From contig JAJCYT010000034.1 in assembly GCA_029262795.1 (NCBI GenBank), positions 1 through 64,000 of the forward strand: 64,000 nt of DNA. Reading direction: 5' to 3'. This DNA comes from Candidatus Fraserbacteria bacterium (GTDB lineage Bacteria > Bipolaricaulota > Bipolaricaulia > RBG-16-55-9 > JAJCYT01). How positions within the stretch are numbered: the first letter of the stretch is position 1; every line of letters starts with the position of its first letter. The notes under the pieces are model-generated. The model worked only from the letters and a program-made list of their open reading frames with translations. It ran no database searches and was not told where the DNA came from. Below are positions 36,523 to 45,600 of the stretch, one piece after another. The translations under genes were made by a program, and so were the position numbers.

Positions 36523-37500
36523 TTACATGCTGGGCAGCCAGCTCCACTGATTTTCAAATGTGCGACTGGCCACCACATAGCCCACCCCAGGGAAGGGGAA
36601 ATGGTAGCCTAAAACCTTAGTGCCTGCATCAGCAAGGTGGTTAAAGAAGGCGATTCGGGTTTCCACCGCTTTTTCTGGATTACTGTCGAAAGCAAGATGC
36701 CAATCCGGTTTTTTCAGGCTGAGTACATAATGATTGCTGACATCGCCTGTGAGCACTAGTTTTTCATCGTTGGAGCTTAGAGAGTAGGCCATGTGGCCTG
36801 GGGTGTGTCCTGGTGTTGAGATTGCGTAAATCCCAGGCAAAATTTCTTCATCGCCTTGAAACAGCGTCATCTGGTTTTCTAGAGGCAGAATATGGCTGGT
36901 AATAAATTCAGCGTTTGCGCCTTCTTGACTCAGCCAATGAGTCCATTCAGTTTCAGACATGAAGTGTTGGGCTTGAGAAAAAATGGGATTGCCATCCGCA
37001 TCAATGGTTCCTCCCACGTGATCTGGGTGTGCGTGGGTGAACACCACATGTGTAATGTCTTCAGGCGCATGGCCTAACTGAGACAGCGCTGTGGTGAGTT
37101 GACCGCCAATGGGGCCAAGGTCTTTTCCACCTGTGTCGAACAAAATGAGTGAATCACTCGTTTCCAGCAGGGCCACATTCATGGGGGCTTGAGCTGGTTC
37201 AGTGGTCAAACCAACGGTTTCCAGCACGGCATCAATGGATGTTTGACTTGCGTTGGTGGCAAAGACATTGGTTGGAATGGTCAACATGCCGTCACTGATG
37301 GATGTCACTTTAAAATCACCCACTGCAAAGCGATAAAAGCCTGTGCCGTTGATGATCTCAACATCTGATTTTGCCTGGGTCAATTGCTCGGGTAAAAACA
37401 AGCCACTTCCCAATGCCACAGCGCCTGCTGCCGTGCCTTTGAGTAAATTCCTGCGTGAGACTTTTTTCTCATTGAATTTTGAATCAAGGTTTGAATGCAT
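36523..37500 (-). CDS. Tat-exported MBL-fold hydrolase
   Basis: 325 residues from ATG 37500 behind AAAGGAG. Twin-arginine signal SRRNLLKGTAAGAVALGSGLFL. The zinc-binding motif HAHPDHVGG, a later STPGHTPGHMAYSL and GDVSNHYVLSL place it among periplasmic MBL-fold hydrolases of the quorum-quenching lactonase / Tat-type clade. It is the last gene of the opp operon, 22 bases after the DUF2237 gene. The substrate is not inferable; hydrolysis of a small exported ester, lactone or similar compound is plausible. Confidence 0.9.
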   Translation of the reverse strand: MHSNLDSKFNEKKVSRRNLLKGTAAGAVALGSGLFLPEQLTQAKSDVEIINGTGFYRFAVGDFKVTSISDGMLTIPTNVFATNASQTSIDAVLETVGLTTEPAQAPMNVALLETSDSLILFDTGGKDLGPIGGQLTTALSQLGHAPEDITHVVFTHAHPDHVGGTIDADGNPIFSQAQHFMSETEWTHWLSQEGANAEFITSHILPLENQMTLFQGDEEILPGIYAISTPGHTPGHMAYSLSSNDEKLVLTGDVSNHYVLSLKKPDWHLAFDSNPEKAVETRIAFFNHLADAGTKVLGYHFPFPGVGYVVASRTFENQWSWLPSM

Positions 37501-37522
37501 CACACACTCCTTTTGATATTGA

Positions 37523-37936
37523 TTATGATTTTTTTAAGCCATGCCCATTGCTTAAAAACGGGTTGGCTGGCTTGTCTGTGGTCAACATATGGCGCTGTAG
37601 ATCTTTCAAGCTCACATAGCGCAAAGCCACTTCATGCGTGGCTTCCAGAACCACCGGTGGGGCCATATCTGCATCCAGAGCGTCTTTCCAGCGCAATACG
37701 CACAAGCACCATTGGTCTCCTGCTTTCAGGCCTGCAAAGTGAAGTTCTGGGATAGGGGTGATAAGGTCGTTGCCTTGGGCTTGAGAAAATTCCAAGAATG
37801 CCTGGGTCATCTGTGCACAGACCACATGAGTGCCCTCATCCGCTTCGCTGCTGTTACAGCAACCGTCACGGTTGTAGCCGGTGAGTGGATCGGCAGAACA
37901 CAATTGCAATTCTGTACCGAGCACGTTTTTTGCCAT
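37523..37936 (-). CDS. DUF2237 family protein
   Basis: 137 residues. The family pattern is clear: KNVLGTELQLCSADPLTGYNRDGCCNSSEADEGTHVVCAQMTQAFLEFSQAQGNDLITPIPELHFAGLKAGDQWCLCVLRW, with all conserved Cys positions. Biochemical function unknown. It starts six bases after the oppC stop, so it belongs to the operon. Confidence 0.9.
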   Translation of the reverse strand: MAKNVLGTELQLCSADPLTGYNRDGCCNSSEADEGTHVVCAQMTQAFLEFSQAQGNDLITPIPELHFAGLKAGDQWCLCVLRWKDALDADMAPPVVLEATHEVALRYVSLKDLQRHMLTTDKPANPFLSNGHGLKKS

Positions 37937-37942
37937 GCTAAC

Positions 37943-38947
37943 CTACGCCCTTTTTTTGTTTTTTTGTCTGGGGTCCAACACATCGCGAACGGTATCGCCG
38001 AGCAGGTTCCAGGCCAACACGAACAAAAAGATGGCTGCACCTGGGAACACATAGGTGTACCAAAATTCAAAGGCACTGCCGCCGACCACGCCGGCAATGC
38101 GGTTGCGGGCCAGGGCAATCATCTGCCCCCAGTCGGCATAATCCTCACCTGACCCCAAGCCGAGAAAACTGAGCGCAGACAGGCCCAGCACCACGCTGCC
38201 AATGTCGAGCGAAGCCAAAATCAATGCAGGATAAATCATATTGGGAATCACATGCTTAAACAGCAGGCGGGTGTGACTGGCCCCCAAGGCTCTGGAGGCA
38301 TGGATGTATTCACGCTCTCGAATGGAAAGAATGTCGCCTCGAATCAGGCGCGCATAGTTGGTCCAGCCAAAAACGATGGAGGCAAAAATGATTTTATCCA
38401 GCCCTCGCCCCAACACCGACACCAAAACAAGCGTTGCCAGAAATCCTGGCATGGCAATCATGAAATCGACCAGTCGCATGATGACGCTATCAATCCAGCG
38501 ACCAAAATAACCGGATAATCCGCCCATTGTCAGCCCAATCAGGAAGCTGAAAAATACGATTAATGCGCCTGCTGCCAACGCGGTGCGTGTCCCCCACACC
38601 AGACCATACCAGATATCATAACGGTTTTCGGTTGTGCCTAAAGGATGAAGCTTCCAGTCCGGTGGAAAGGTTTTCCAAGCATCCAGGTTTGGCGGAATGG
38701 GCGGAATTTTGAACCCATCTCGCGGAATTTGATGTGGCTTGCAAGGCAGGTCATGATCAAACAGTGCGAAAAACCAGTCCGGCACAATGTAGTAGATGGG
38801 CGAAGGGCAGGCGCGTTCCGGCGGGGCCAGCCAAGGCGCGGCAAACACCACAACCACAAAGAAAAATAATAGAAACAGTGACAGCAGCGCAATCGGGTTT
38901 TTCTTCAGCCGTTGCCACACGCTGGGCCGTTTGTAGAGTTCAGTCAT
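37943..38947 (-). CDS. peptide ABC transporter permease, OppC/DppC type
   Basis: 334 residues from ATG 38947, whose start overlaps the upstream permease stop (ATGACTGA); the ORF track start 42 bases earlier would lie inside oppB. N-terminal transmembrane helix (LLSLFLLFFFVVVVFAAPWLAPPE), an OppC periplasmic loop (HPLGTTENRYDIWYGLVWGTRTAL) and the EAA loop (YIHASRALGASHTRLLFKHVIPNMIYP). It forms the channel with the OppB-type partner. No ATPase gene follows; DUF2237 does. Confidence 0.93.
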   Translation of the reverse strand: MTELYKRPSVWQRLKKNPIALLSLFLLFFFVVVVFAAPWLAPPERACPSPIYYIVPDWFFALFDHDLPCKPHQIPRDGFKIPPIPPNLDAWKTFPPDWKLHPLGTTENRYDIWYGLVWGTRTALAAGALIVFFSFLIGLTMGGLSGYFGRWIDSVIMRLVDFMIAMPGFLATLVLVSVLGRGLDKIIFASIVFGWTNYARLIRGDILSIREREYIHASRALGASHTRLLFKHVIPNMIYPALILASLDIGSVVLGLSALSFLGLGSGEDYADWGQMIALARNRIAGVVGGSAFEFWYTYVFPGAAIFLFVLAWNLLGDTVRDVLDPRQKNKKRA

Positions 38948-39992
38948 AGCGCACTCTGGGGTCGACCACGGTATAGAAAATATCGACAATCAAATTGGCC
39001 AGCACAATCAAGGTGGCCGTAAACAGCGTGATGCCAATGACCGCAGGCACATCAAAACTCAAAGCCGCATCGACTGCCCAGAAGCCGACGCCACGATAAT
39101 TAAAAATGGTTTCGATGATGAACACGCCGGTGAGCAGGCCCACAATCACAAACCCGGACAGTGTGAGCACAGGAATCAACGCATTTCGGCGCGCGTGTTT
39201 GTGAATCACGGAGGTTTCGGTCAACCCTTTGGCGCGTGCAGTGGTGATGTAATCCTGTTTCAATGTTTCCAACATGCTGCTGCGGGTGACGCGTAACAAC
39301 GCCGCCCAGCTTAAATAGGACAGGCTGATCACAGGCAGCACCAGATGTCGGATCGCATCCACAAAAATATCGAATCGGCCGTTGAGCAACGTGTCTACCA
39401 GATTCATTCCAGTGAACCTGGTAAATGAATCAGAAAACACCACTTGATCAGCCCACAGCGACAATCGCCCTGGCGGGAACCAATCCAGCCAGCCATAAAA
39501 AATCACCAGCACAAAGATTGCAAACACAAAGCTGGGCAGTGAAAATCCGGTGATGGCGATAAAGCGTGTGGCGTGGTCGATCCAGCGATTTTGATGGACG
39601 GCGGATTTGACCCCCATCCAAATGGCCAAAAAGATCAAGGGGCCGATGGACAGCATGGTGAGTTCGATGGTGGCCGGCAACCGTGATATGAGTGCCTCCA
39701 TCACCGGTGCCTGTGCGGTGGTGGACCAGCCAAAATTGAAACGAAGGACTTCAGACAGCCACTTGCCATACTGCACATAGAAAGGGTCGTTTAAGCCGTG
39801 CTTGTCAAACACGCGCTGGAGTTGTTCCTCGGAAAGCTTGTTGGCAGGCACAGCCATTTCAGGATTGTTGTCCAGAAACAGGGCCAATTTTTGATAGGGG
39901 CCAAGCGGCTCCAGCATCAAAAAAATCATTAACGTCACGGCCAACCACATGGCTGGCAAGAGTGCCAGCCGTCTTACGATATAGGCCAGCAT
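38940..39992 (-). CDS. peptide ABC transporter permease, OppB/DppB type
   Basis: 350 residues. OppB signature MLAYIVRRLALLPAMWLAVTLMIFLML, the LNDPFYVQYGKWLSEVLRFNFGWS loop, and the EAA segment DYITTARAKGLTETSVIHKHARRNALIPVLT. Six predicted membrane helices. Nine bases separate it from the binding-protein gene and it overlaps oppC by eight. Confidence 0.93.
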   Translation of the reverse strand: MLAYIVRRLALLPAMWLAVTLMIFLMLEPLGPYQKLALFLDNNPEMAVPANKLSEEQLQRVFDKHGLNDPFYVQYGKWLSEVLRFNFGWSTTAQAPVMEALISRLPATIELTMLSIGPLIFLAIWMGVKSAVHQNRWIDHATRFIAITGFSLPSFVFAIFVLVIFYGWLDWFPPGRLSLWADQVVFSDSFTRFTGMNLVDTLLNGRFDIFVDAIRHLVLPVISLSYLSWAALLRVTRSSMLETLKQDYITTARAKGLTETSVIHKHARRNALIPVLTLSGFVIVGLLTGVFIIETIFNYRGVGFWAVDAALSFDVPAVIGITLFTATLIVLANLIVDIFYTVVDPRVRYD

Positions 39993-40001
39993 AAGGGCCC
40001 T

Positions 40002-42077
40002 TTAACTTTCTGCCTTATCGAAGTGCCAGTAGTAATAGCTTGGGTAGCCGGAATTGTGCACGTAGCCCTGCATCCAGCTACGCATAAAGCGGCGGCGTGT
40101 CCATTCTTCCATGGTGATGATGATTGCTTCATCAAACGTAATGCGTTGCAACTCATGATACAGCGCTTCGCGTTTTTCCAGGTCCAGCTCACTGCGTGCT
40201 CGAATGATGATGTCGTCCAACTGCGCCTGAATTTCAGGATCGATGTTCATGTTGCGCGCATAGTTGCCCAAACTGTGCAAAATCGGAAATGCCCAGTTGT
40301 GGGGATCGTGATAATCTTCCCCCCAGCCATTGTAGTCGAATGGAATTTGTCCGGTGTTGCTGTCCTGAACCAGTTTGCTGCGCTGGAAGTCTTGAGGAAT
40401 CAACTGAAATTTGGGATTGATGGTTTCAAAGCTTTTGGCCATGATTTCCGTGGTCAACTTCACGGCCTGACCACCGGATACGTAGGGCACAATTAATTTA
40501 AATCCCTTTTCCCAAAGTTCGCCGTCCCAGGCCTTTTTCAGATGTTCCTCTAATTTTTCCAGATCGACATCATAAACCATTTGATCTGGATTGGCGCCAA
40601 ACACTTCGGAGTGAATTGGGCCAGGCATCCGTATGCCCTCGCCGTTGATCACGTCACTCCAATAGGTTTCCCAGACAAAGGCATAGCCAAAGGCTTTGCG
40701 CACATCGACGTCGCTGAAGAAATCGGGTGGCACACCGTCTCCATCCAGTTCGCCGCTGCCGATATAGTCGTTGTTGTTAGGATTGACTTTCTGATTGAAG
40801 GTCCAGAAATAGCCGGTACCGGTTGGCAGTTTTTCATACATGGTGACCAAACCTTCATCAACGAGCGGGAAGATTTGGTCTTGGTTGGCCACTGGCACGG
40901 CAATGATGTCTGCATCGCCTTGAGACATCATCAACAGGCGGGTGGCCATTTCAGAACTGGCCTGATAGGACACGTTAAGGTTGGCAGGTCGGCCGCGCCA
41001 ATAATCTTCATTCACTTTTAAAAAGACTTCTTCTTCCCTGCGCCAGCGTTCCAGTTTGTAAGGGCCGGTGCCGTTGGCTTTGTCGAAAAGGGCTGAATCT
41101 TCAACTTGAGGGTCGTAATAATTCTGCCAACTGGAACAACTGCCATCCCACCCGGCTTTTTTATCCACATTGCCATCAGCATCCAGGATTTCGGCCATCA
41201 CCCATTCTTTGTCCAGGACTGAGGCCCAGTAGCCTACGACCACTTGCAGGAAAGGGGAAAATGGCGTGTCGAGTTTAAAGACCACATTGTTTCCGTCGCT
41301 GTAGATGGCCTCTTTTACTTGTTCACAAATAGCCAACAAAGTTTCAGTGCTCAGATCGGTGAGGGCTTCGACCTCCACGCCTTCGATTTGTTCGCCCAAA
41401 TCTTTGACGGAACTAAGGCCCAAAATGGGTTCGATCATCATCCAGTTAGGGCCACCGGCACGGTCGGTCAAAATGAGGCGGTGCATAGAGTAGGTAACAT
41501 CTTCGGGCGTCAGTTCACCACTGCCTGGAATCACATTGCCGTCGGCATCGCTGACGGGGCCTTCATGGAACGTTGTGCCCATTCGAATTGGAAAGGTGTA
41601 GGTGAGACTGTCTTCGCTGATCAGTCCGTTTTCCATTGTGGGAACTTCAGTGGACAGCATCGGAATAAATTTATCGGTGTGTTCACCGTCAAAGAAGATC
41701 AGCGTTTCCATGATGTTAAAAATCATGGCCCCGCTGCCTGCATTGTAAGAATAAGCAGGGTCTAAAGAGGTGATTGGAATAGTGGTGTTGACCAACACAA
41801 GTGTGTCAGGGTTTTTAATTTCAACATTGCTGGCAGTGCTTGTGTCCGTGGAGGGCGTTTCAGACGTTGTATTGTCAGTTGAAGACGTGTCTGTCGATGT
41901 ATCAGTGGATGGTGTTTCCGTTGTAGTGGAGTTTGTGCTGTCTTCTGTTTCTGTGGTAGACGTGGACGTTTGATCATCCTGGTTATTGTTTTGGTTTGTT
42001 TCAGTCTGATTTCCACACCCAGCCACCAACAATACCAGCATCAATAACAACGGCAAATACCAACCCTGACGACCCAT
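40002..42077 (-). CDS. peptide-binding lipoprotein of ABC transporter (SBP_bac_5)
   Basis: 691 residues behind AAGGAGG. Lipobox LVAGC (LLLMLVLLVAGCGNQ). A 70-residue Thr/Ser/Glu/Asp-rich low-complexity linker (TSTSTTETEDSTNSTTTE...) separates the lipid anchor from the family 5 binding domain (TTIPITSLDPAYSYNAGSGAMIFNIMETLIFF; LTPEDVTYSMHRL; GTGPYKLERW; DVRKAFGYAF; YNGWGEDYHDPHNW). Family members bind oligopeptides, dipeptides or similar solutes. The long linker could reach across a thick periplasm or surface layer. First gene of the operon with oppB, oppC, DUF2237 and the Tat MBL gene. Confidence 0.93.
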   Translation of the reverse strand: MGRQGWYLPLLLMLVLLVAGCGNQTETNQNNNQDDQTSTSTTETEDSTNSTTTETPSTDTSTDTSSTDNTTSETPSTDTSTASNVEIKNPDTLVLVNTTIPITSLDPAYSYNAGSGAMIFNIMETLIFFDGEHTDKFIPMLSTEVPTMENGLISEDSLTYTFPIRMGTTFHEGPVSDADGNVIPGSGELTPEDVTYSMHRLILTDRAGGPNWMMIEPILGLSSVKDLGEQIEGVEVEALTDLSTETLLAICEQVKEAIYSDGNNVVFKLDTPFSPFLQVVVGYWASVLDKEWVMAEILDADGNVDKKAGWDGSCSSWQNYYDPQVEDSALFDKANGTGPYKLERWRREEEVFLKVNEDYWRGRPANLNVSYQASSEMATRLLMMSQGDADIIAVPVANQDQIFPLVDEGLVTMYEKLPTGTGYFWTFNQKVNPNNNDYIGSGELDGDGVPPDFFSDVDVRKAFGYAFVWETYWSDVINGEGIRMPGPIHSEVFGANPDQMVYDVDLEKLEEHLKKAWDGELWEKGFKLIVPYVSGGQAVKLTTEIMAKSFETINPKFQLIPQDFQRSKLVQDSNTGQIPFDYNGWGEDYHDPHNWAFPILHSLGNYARNMNIDPEIQAQLDDIIIRARSELDLEKREALYHELQRITFDEAIIITMEEWTRRRFMRSWMQGYVHNSGYPSYYYWHFDKAES

Positions 42078-42110
42078 GCAATGCCTCCTTGAAACAATTG
42101 AATTTGATCA

Positions 42111-42119
42111 ATTATAGCA
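42111..42119 (-). promoter_or_regulatory. extended -10 promoter of the opp operon
   Basis: On the minus strand: TGCTATAAT, a perfect TATAAT with the TGn extension, about 34 bases before the opp binding-protein ATG. A TTGTAT lies upstream at a long 19-base spacing. Confidence 0.55.
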
Positions 42120-42230
42120 GCAAAAGCATTGCAGTATACAACGGCAAGGTAGATGAGCGATGAGGGGGGCCCATCTCCTTCTTGTTTCTGGCTGCAATGG
42201 GGAGCGGGTGGGCGAAGTTTATAAAAAGTG

Positions 42231-42360
42231 TTAATCAGGGCTTGGCACAATATGCCACAAGAAACCGACCATCAAAAAAAATTCGCCAAGGATGCCTGTA
42301 AAAAATCCTGGTGATAAAACTGAAGGTGATTTTGAATCGGCTCACCAAGCCCTTGATTAA
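42231..42360. repeat. 130-base segment bounded by inverted repeats
   Basis: TTAATCAGGGCTTGG at the left and CCAAGCCCTTGATTAA at the right pair apart from one extra base. They bracket a non-coding segment between the regulator and the opp promoter. Plus-strand frames here read like K/E-rich protein scraps (MPVKNPGDKTEGDFESAHQALD and further downstream), so the 535-base gap may hold an eroded gene or small element. Confidence 0.45.
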
Positions 42361-42612
42361 CGATTGCTGGGGTATCAAGCACAGCAAAGAAATGATTGCT
42401 GGGAAAAGAAAATGGCTCGTTTGATTGGAAAAGAAATATCGAACCTTCATGGTGGCTCTATCGTAAACAAGGAGATGCAAAGAAAAGAATTGAATAAAAG
42501 ACCGAAAGGATAATGTATATTAGAAATTTTGGCGCGGTAGAAATGAATAAGGTGGAAAAAATATTAGTAACGGTGATAAAAAACTTTATAACATCTTTAA
42601 TTGCATCAGTAT

Positions 42613-45600
42613 TTAATCTGTGGATGTGTCGTTGTCAAGCGATTCTTGGAGTAAATCGAACAATTTTGTCGCATTTTGTATTTGAATAGAGAGCAGTTGG
42701 CTGAGGTCGCCAGCACTTTGCACGATTTTTTCTTGGATGAATACCTGCCCAAGCATCAATTTAGACAGCTTGATTTTACTGTTGGCAAAAACGGTGCCTG
42801 TGCGGTCATTAAAGGTTTTGTCGCACTGCTTGCAGCGATAACGGTTCATCGGGCCGTTGCTGCTGTGGTTTTGCACCGAGTTGCTGTTGCAATAGGGACA
42901 TGTGACACCATTTGACCAGCGCGAATCTCGCAAACGCTCATAGGCCAATGCTTCGGCTGAGTCAGAACTGGCTTGACGTTGTGCGTAGGTCTGTAAAATA
43001 TTTCGATGCATGGTAATGGCCGAAAAACTGTGCCGGTTTTTAGGGCGTTCAATTTTGCGAACAGAACTCAGCAGCAATTGATACGAATACTCCAGTGCTT
43101 CTAAAGATTCAGTTGATTGTCCCGATGCATCCAGCACACATGCATGTTGCCACCACATTTGTGTTGCACGGGGTGTGTCGCCTCGTTTTTGCAATAATTG
43201 AAGCGATTCTTCAGATGTTTCTAAAGCTTTTTTAAATTGATTCAAGCCAAGATAAGCCATTGCCTGATCTGAGAGAATGAGCATTTCTTCTTCTTTGGCT
43301 GTTAAGGATCGTTTAATCACCAGGGCTGACATCAAGCTTTCCAGGGCTTTTTCGTAATCATGTAAGTCTGTATATAATTGACCCAAATGATGCAGACCTG
43401 AACCTTTTAGCCATTGATTCTGAGCATTCTCAAAGATATCGAGAGATTGAAGTCGTAACGCCAGAGATTTTTCAAGCTGGCCTTGCGCGCGATGAATTTG
43501 AGAAAACCCTCCAAAAACCAGCCCTTGCCCAACTTCCCATTCGATTTTTGAAATGACTTCAAATGCTTGCTCATGATACTGATAGGCTTTTTCATAATGG
43601 CCCAACGAAAGATAAACCAAGCCCAAGTTGTTTAAGCTGATGCCTTGGCCCCTTAAATTATTGATTTCAGTATGGATTTTAACGGATTGGCTGATTTCAG
43701 TTTCAGCCAATTCATATTCCCCAATAGACCAATAGACCAATCCTAAATCTCCAAAGGCTTGTGCTTCACCTCGTTTATCACCTATTTTGCATGTTATATT
43801 AAGAACTTCTTTGTAAGATTCAATGGCTTTAATATATTCATTTTTTGCCCAAAACATTGAGCTTTGATCTGTCAATATCATAGATTTAGCCTGTTCATTG
43901 TTGATTTTCTCTTGTAAATCCAAAGCTTTTTCAAAATATAAACCTGCTTCTTCATACAAGCCTTTCCACCAATATAGCCTGCCAAGGTGAGAAAAAGTTT
44001 CGGACAAATCATTTTTTTCTTGAAAAGATTCCTGAATGCTTTTTTCTTGATGGAAATAGTTTAATGAATCTTCAAAATTTCCAACATTCCAATGATAAAG
44101 GCCAATACAATGAAGTGAACGTGCTTTGTAAACAAGATGGTCGCCCGAAAAGTCCAGTGCCTTGTAACTCTCTAGCAACATTTCAGGATAGCGTCCCAGG
44201 TCGGAATAAAGTTCTGCATACATCAAATGAATTAAAGTACGCTTGTCTGAATGATTCAGCTTTTTAGATAGATGCAGTAATTCATACAATATGTTTTCCT
44301 GCTCGTTTTTCCGGCCCATCATGTCAAAGATCTTTGCCTGTTCGATGAATGCATTGAATTTGGCATTTTCAACAAAGGCTTGGTCTTCGTTTAAGGATAG
44401 CTTTTCAAGCTGCTTGCTGGCTTGATCAATCAAATCTAAAGCTTCTGAGTTACGGTAGCTTTGAACGGCTTTTTGAATCGTAGGAATCAAATGCGTGACA
44501 GCCTGTTTGGGTAAATTGGCTTGGGCGTAATGATAGGCCAGCACGCCGTTGTTTTCCTGTAAAGCCCACGGAGGCTGTTCAAGTGTCTGTGCAATGCTTT
44601 TGTGTAAACTTTGACGTTTTGCCTGTTGCGTGTTTTGATATACCACCTCACGAAACTTGTCATGTGCCATCTGGTAATGTGCCCGATCCTCCAAGATGAA
44701 ATGTGAAAGGAGAAGCGTTTCCAGCAGTGTGCTGAAATCACCGTGAATGGCCTGAAGGTCATTTTGCCACAGTTCATCCAGCAGTGCCCGGTTGCAAGGC
44801 TGATTGATGACACTCAATAACTCCAGAAGCGCCCGCTCACTGGGAGGCAACTGTGCAATTCGATGCAAAAAGATATTGCGTATTTTTTCGGGAATCAATC
44901 CGCGAAATATTGTCTGGAAATTTTCAGCTTGGAGTTCCCACTGCCCCATTGGATTGACAATGAGTGCTTGTTGTGCCTGAAGGGTGTTTAGAATTTCAAT
45001 TAGAAAAAGCGCATTGCCTTCACTTTCTTGAAATAAAAATTCTCCCAATTGCGATGGCGTTGCCAGTTGAGGCACTTTGTCTGCCACCAGTTGTTCAAAA
45101 ACCGTTACTTCAAAGGCTTTTAATTCGATATGAGCAATGGGCTCGCCTTCGCTGCCCCGTATGGCGCGGCGTACCAGCCGACTGAGTGCGCTTTGAGGGT
45201 CGAGGTCTTCACTGCGGTAAGTGCCCACCAGCAGCAAAGGAAAGCGGCCCATTTGGGTGAGCAGGTAATCCAAAAAATCAATGGTGGAGGCATCTGCCCA
45301 ATGGAGATCATCCAGAAATAACAACAAGGGGGCATTTTGTTCGGAAAGTCTAAAAAGCAATTGTCGAAGTGTTTCAAACAATCGCAACCGTTCTTGCTCT
45401 GGTGCCAATGGTGTTGGTGGATCGGGGTGACCAAAGTAGTCTTCCAGTCCAAAAATCCACTGACATAAAATACCAGCGCTTAATGGATGTAGGTTCAGTG
45501 TTTTTGGCGAGTGCTTGGGCAGTTCATGACGTAACAGTTCAAACAAAGTTAAATATGGCGATTGCGCACTGACTTCACTGTTTCCGCTTTTAAACACGGT

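Noticed and set aside
41770-42016. Thr/Ser-coding repeats that resemble a tandem repeat
   Set aside because: They are the low-complexity linker of the peptide-binding lipoprotein, without repeat-spacer structure.
42235-42480. 81-codon minus-strand ORF rich in Phe, Leu and Ser
   Set aside because: Its composition is what the complement of Lys/Glu-rich plus-strand frames gives, so it looks like a shadow.
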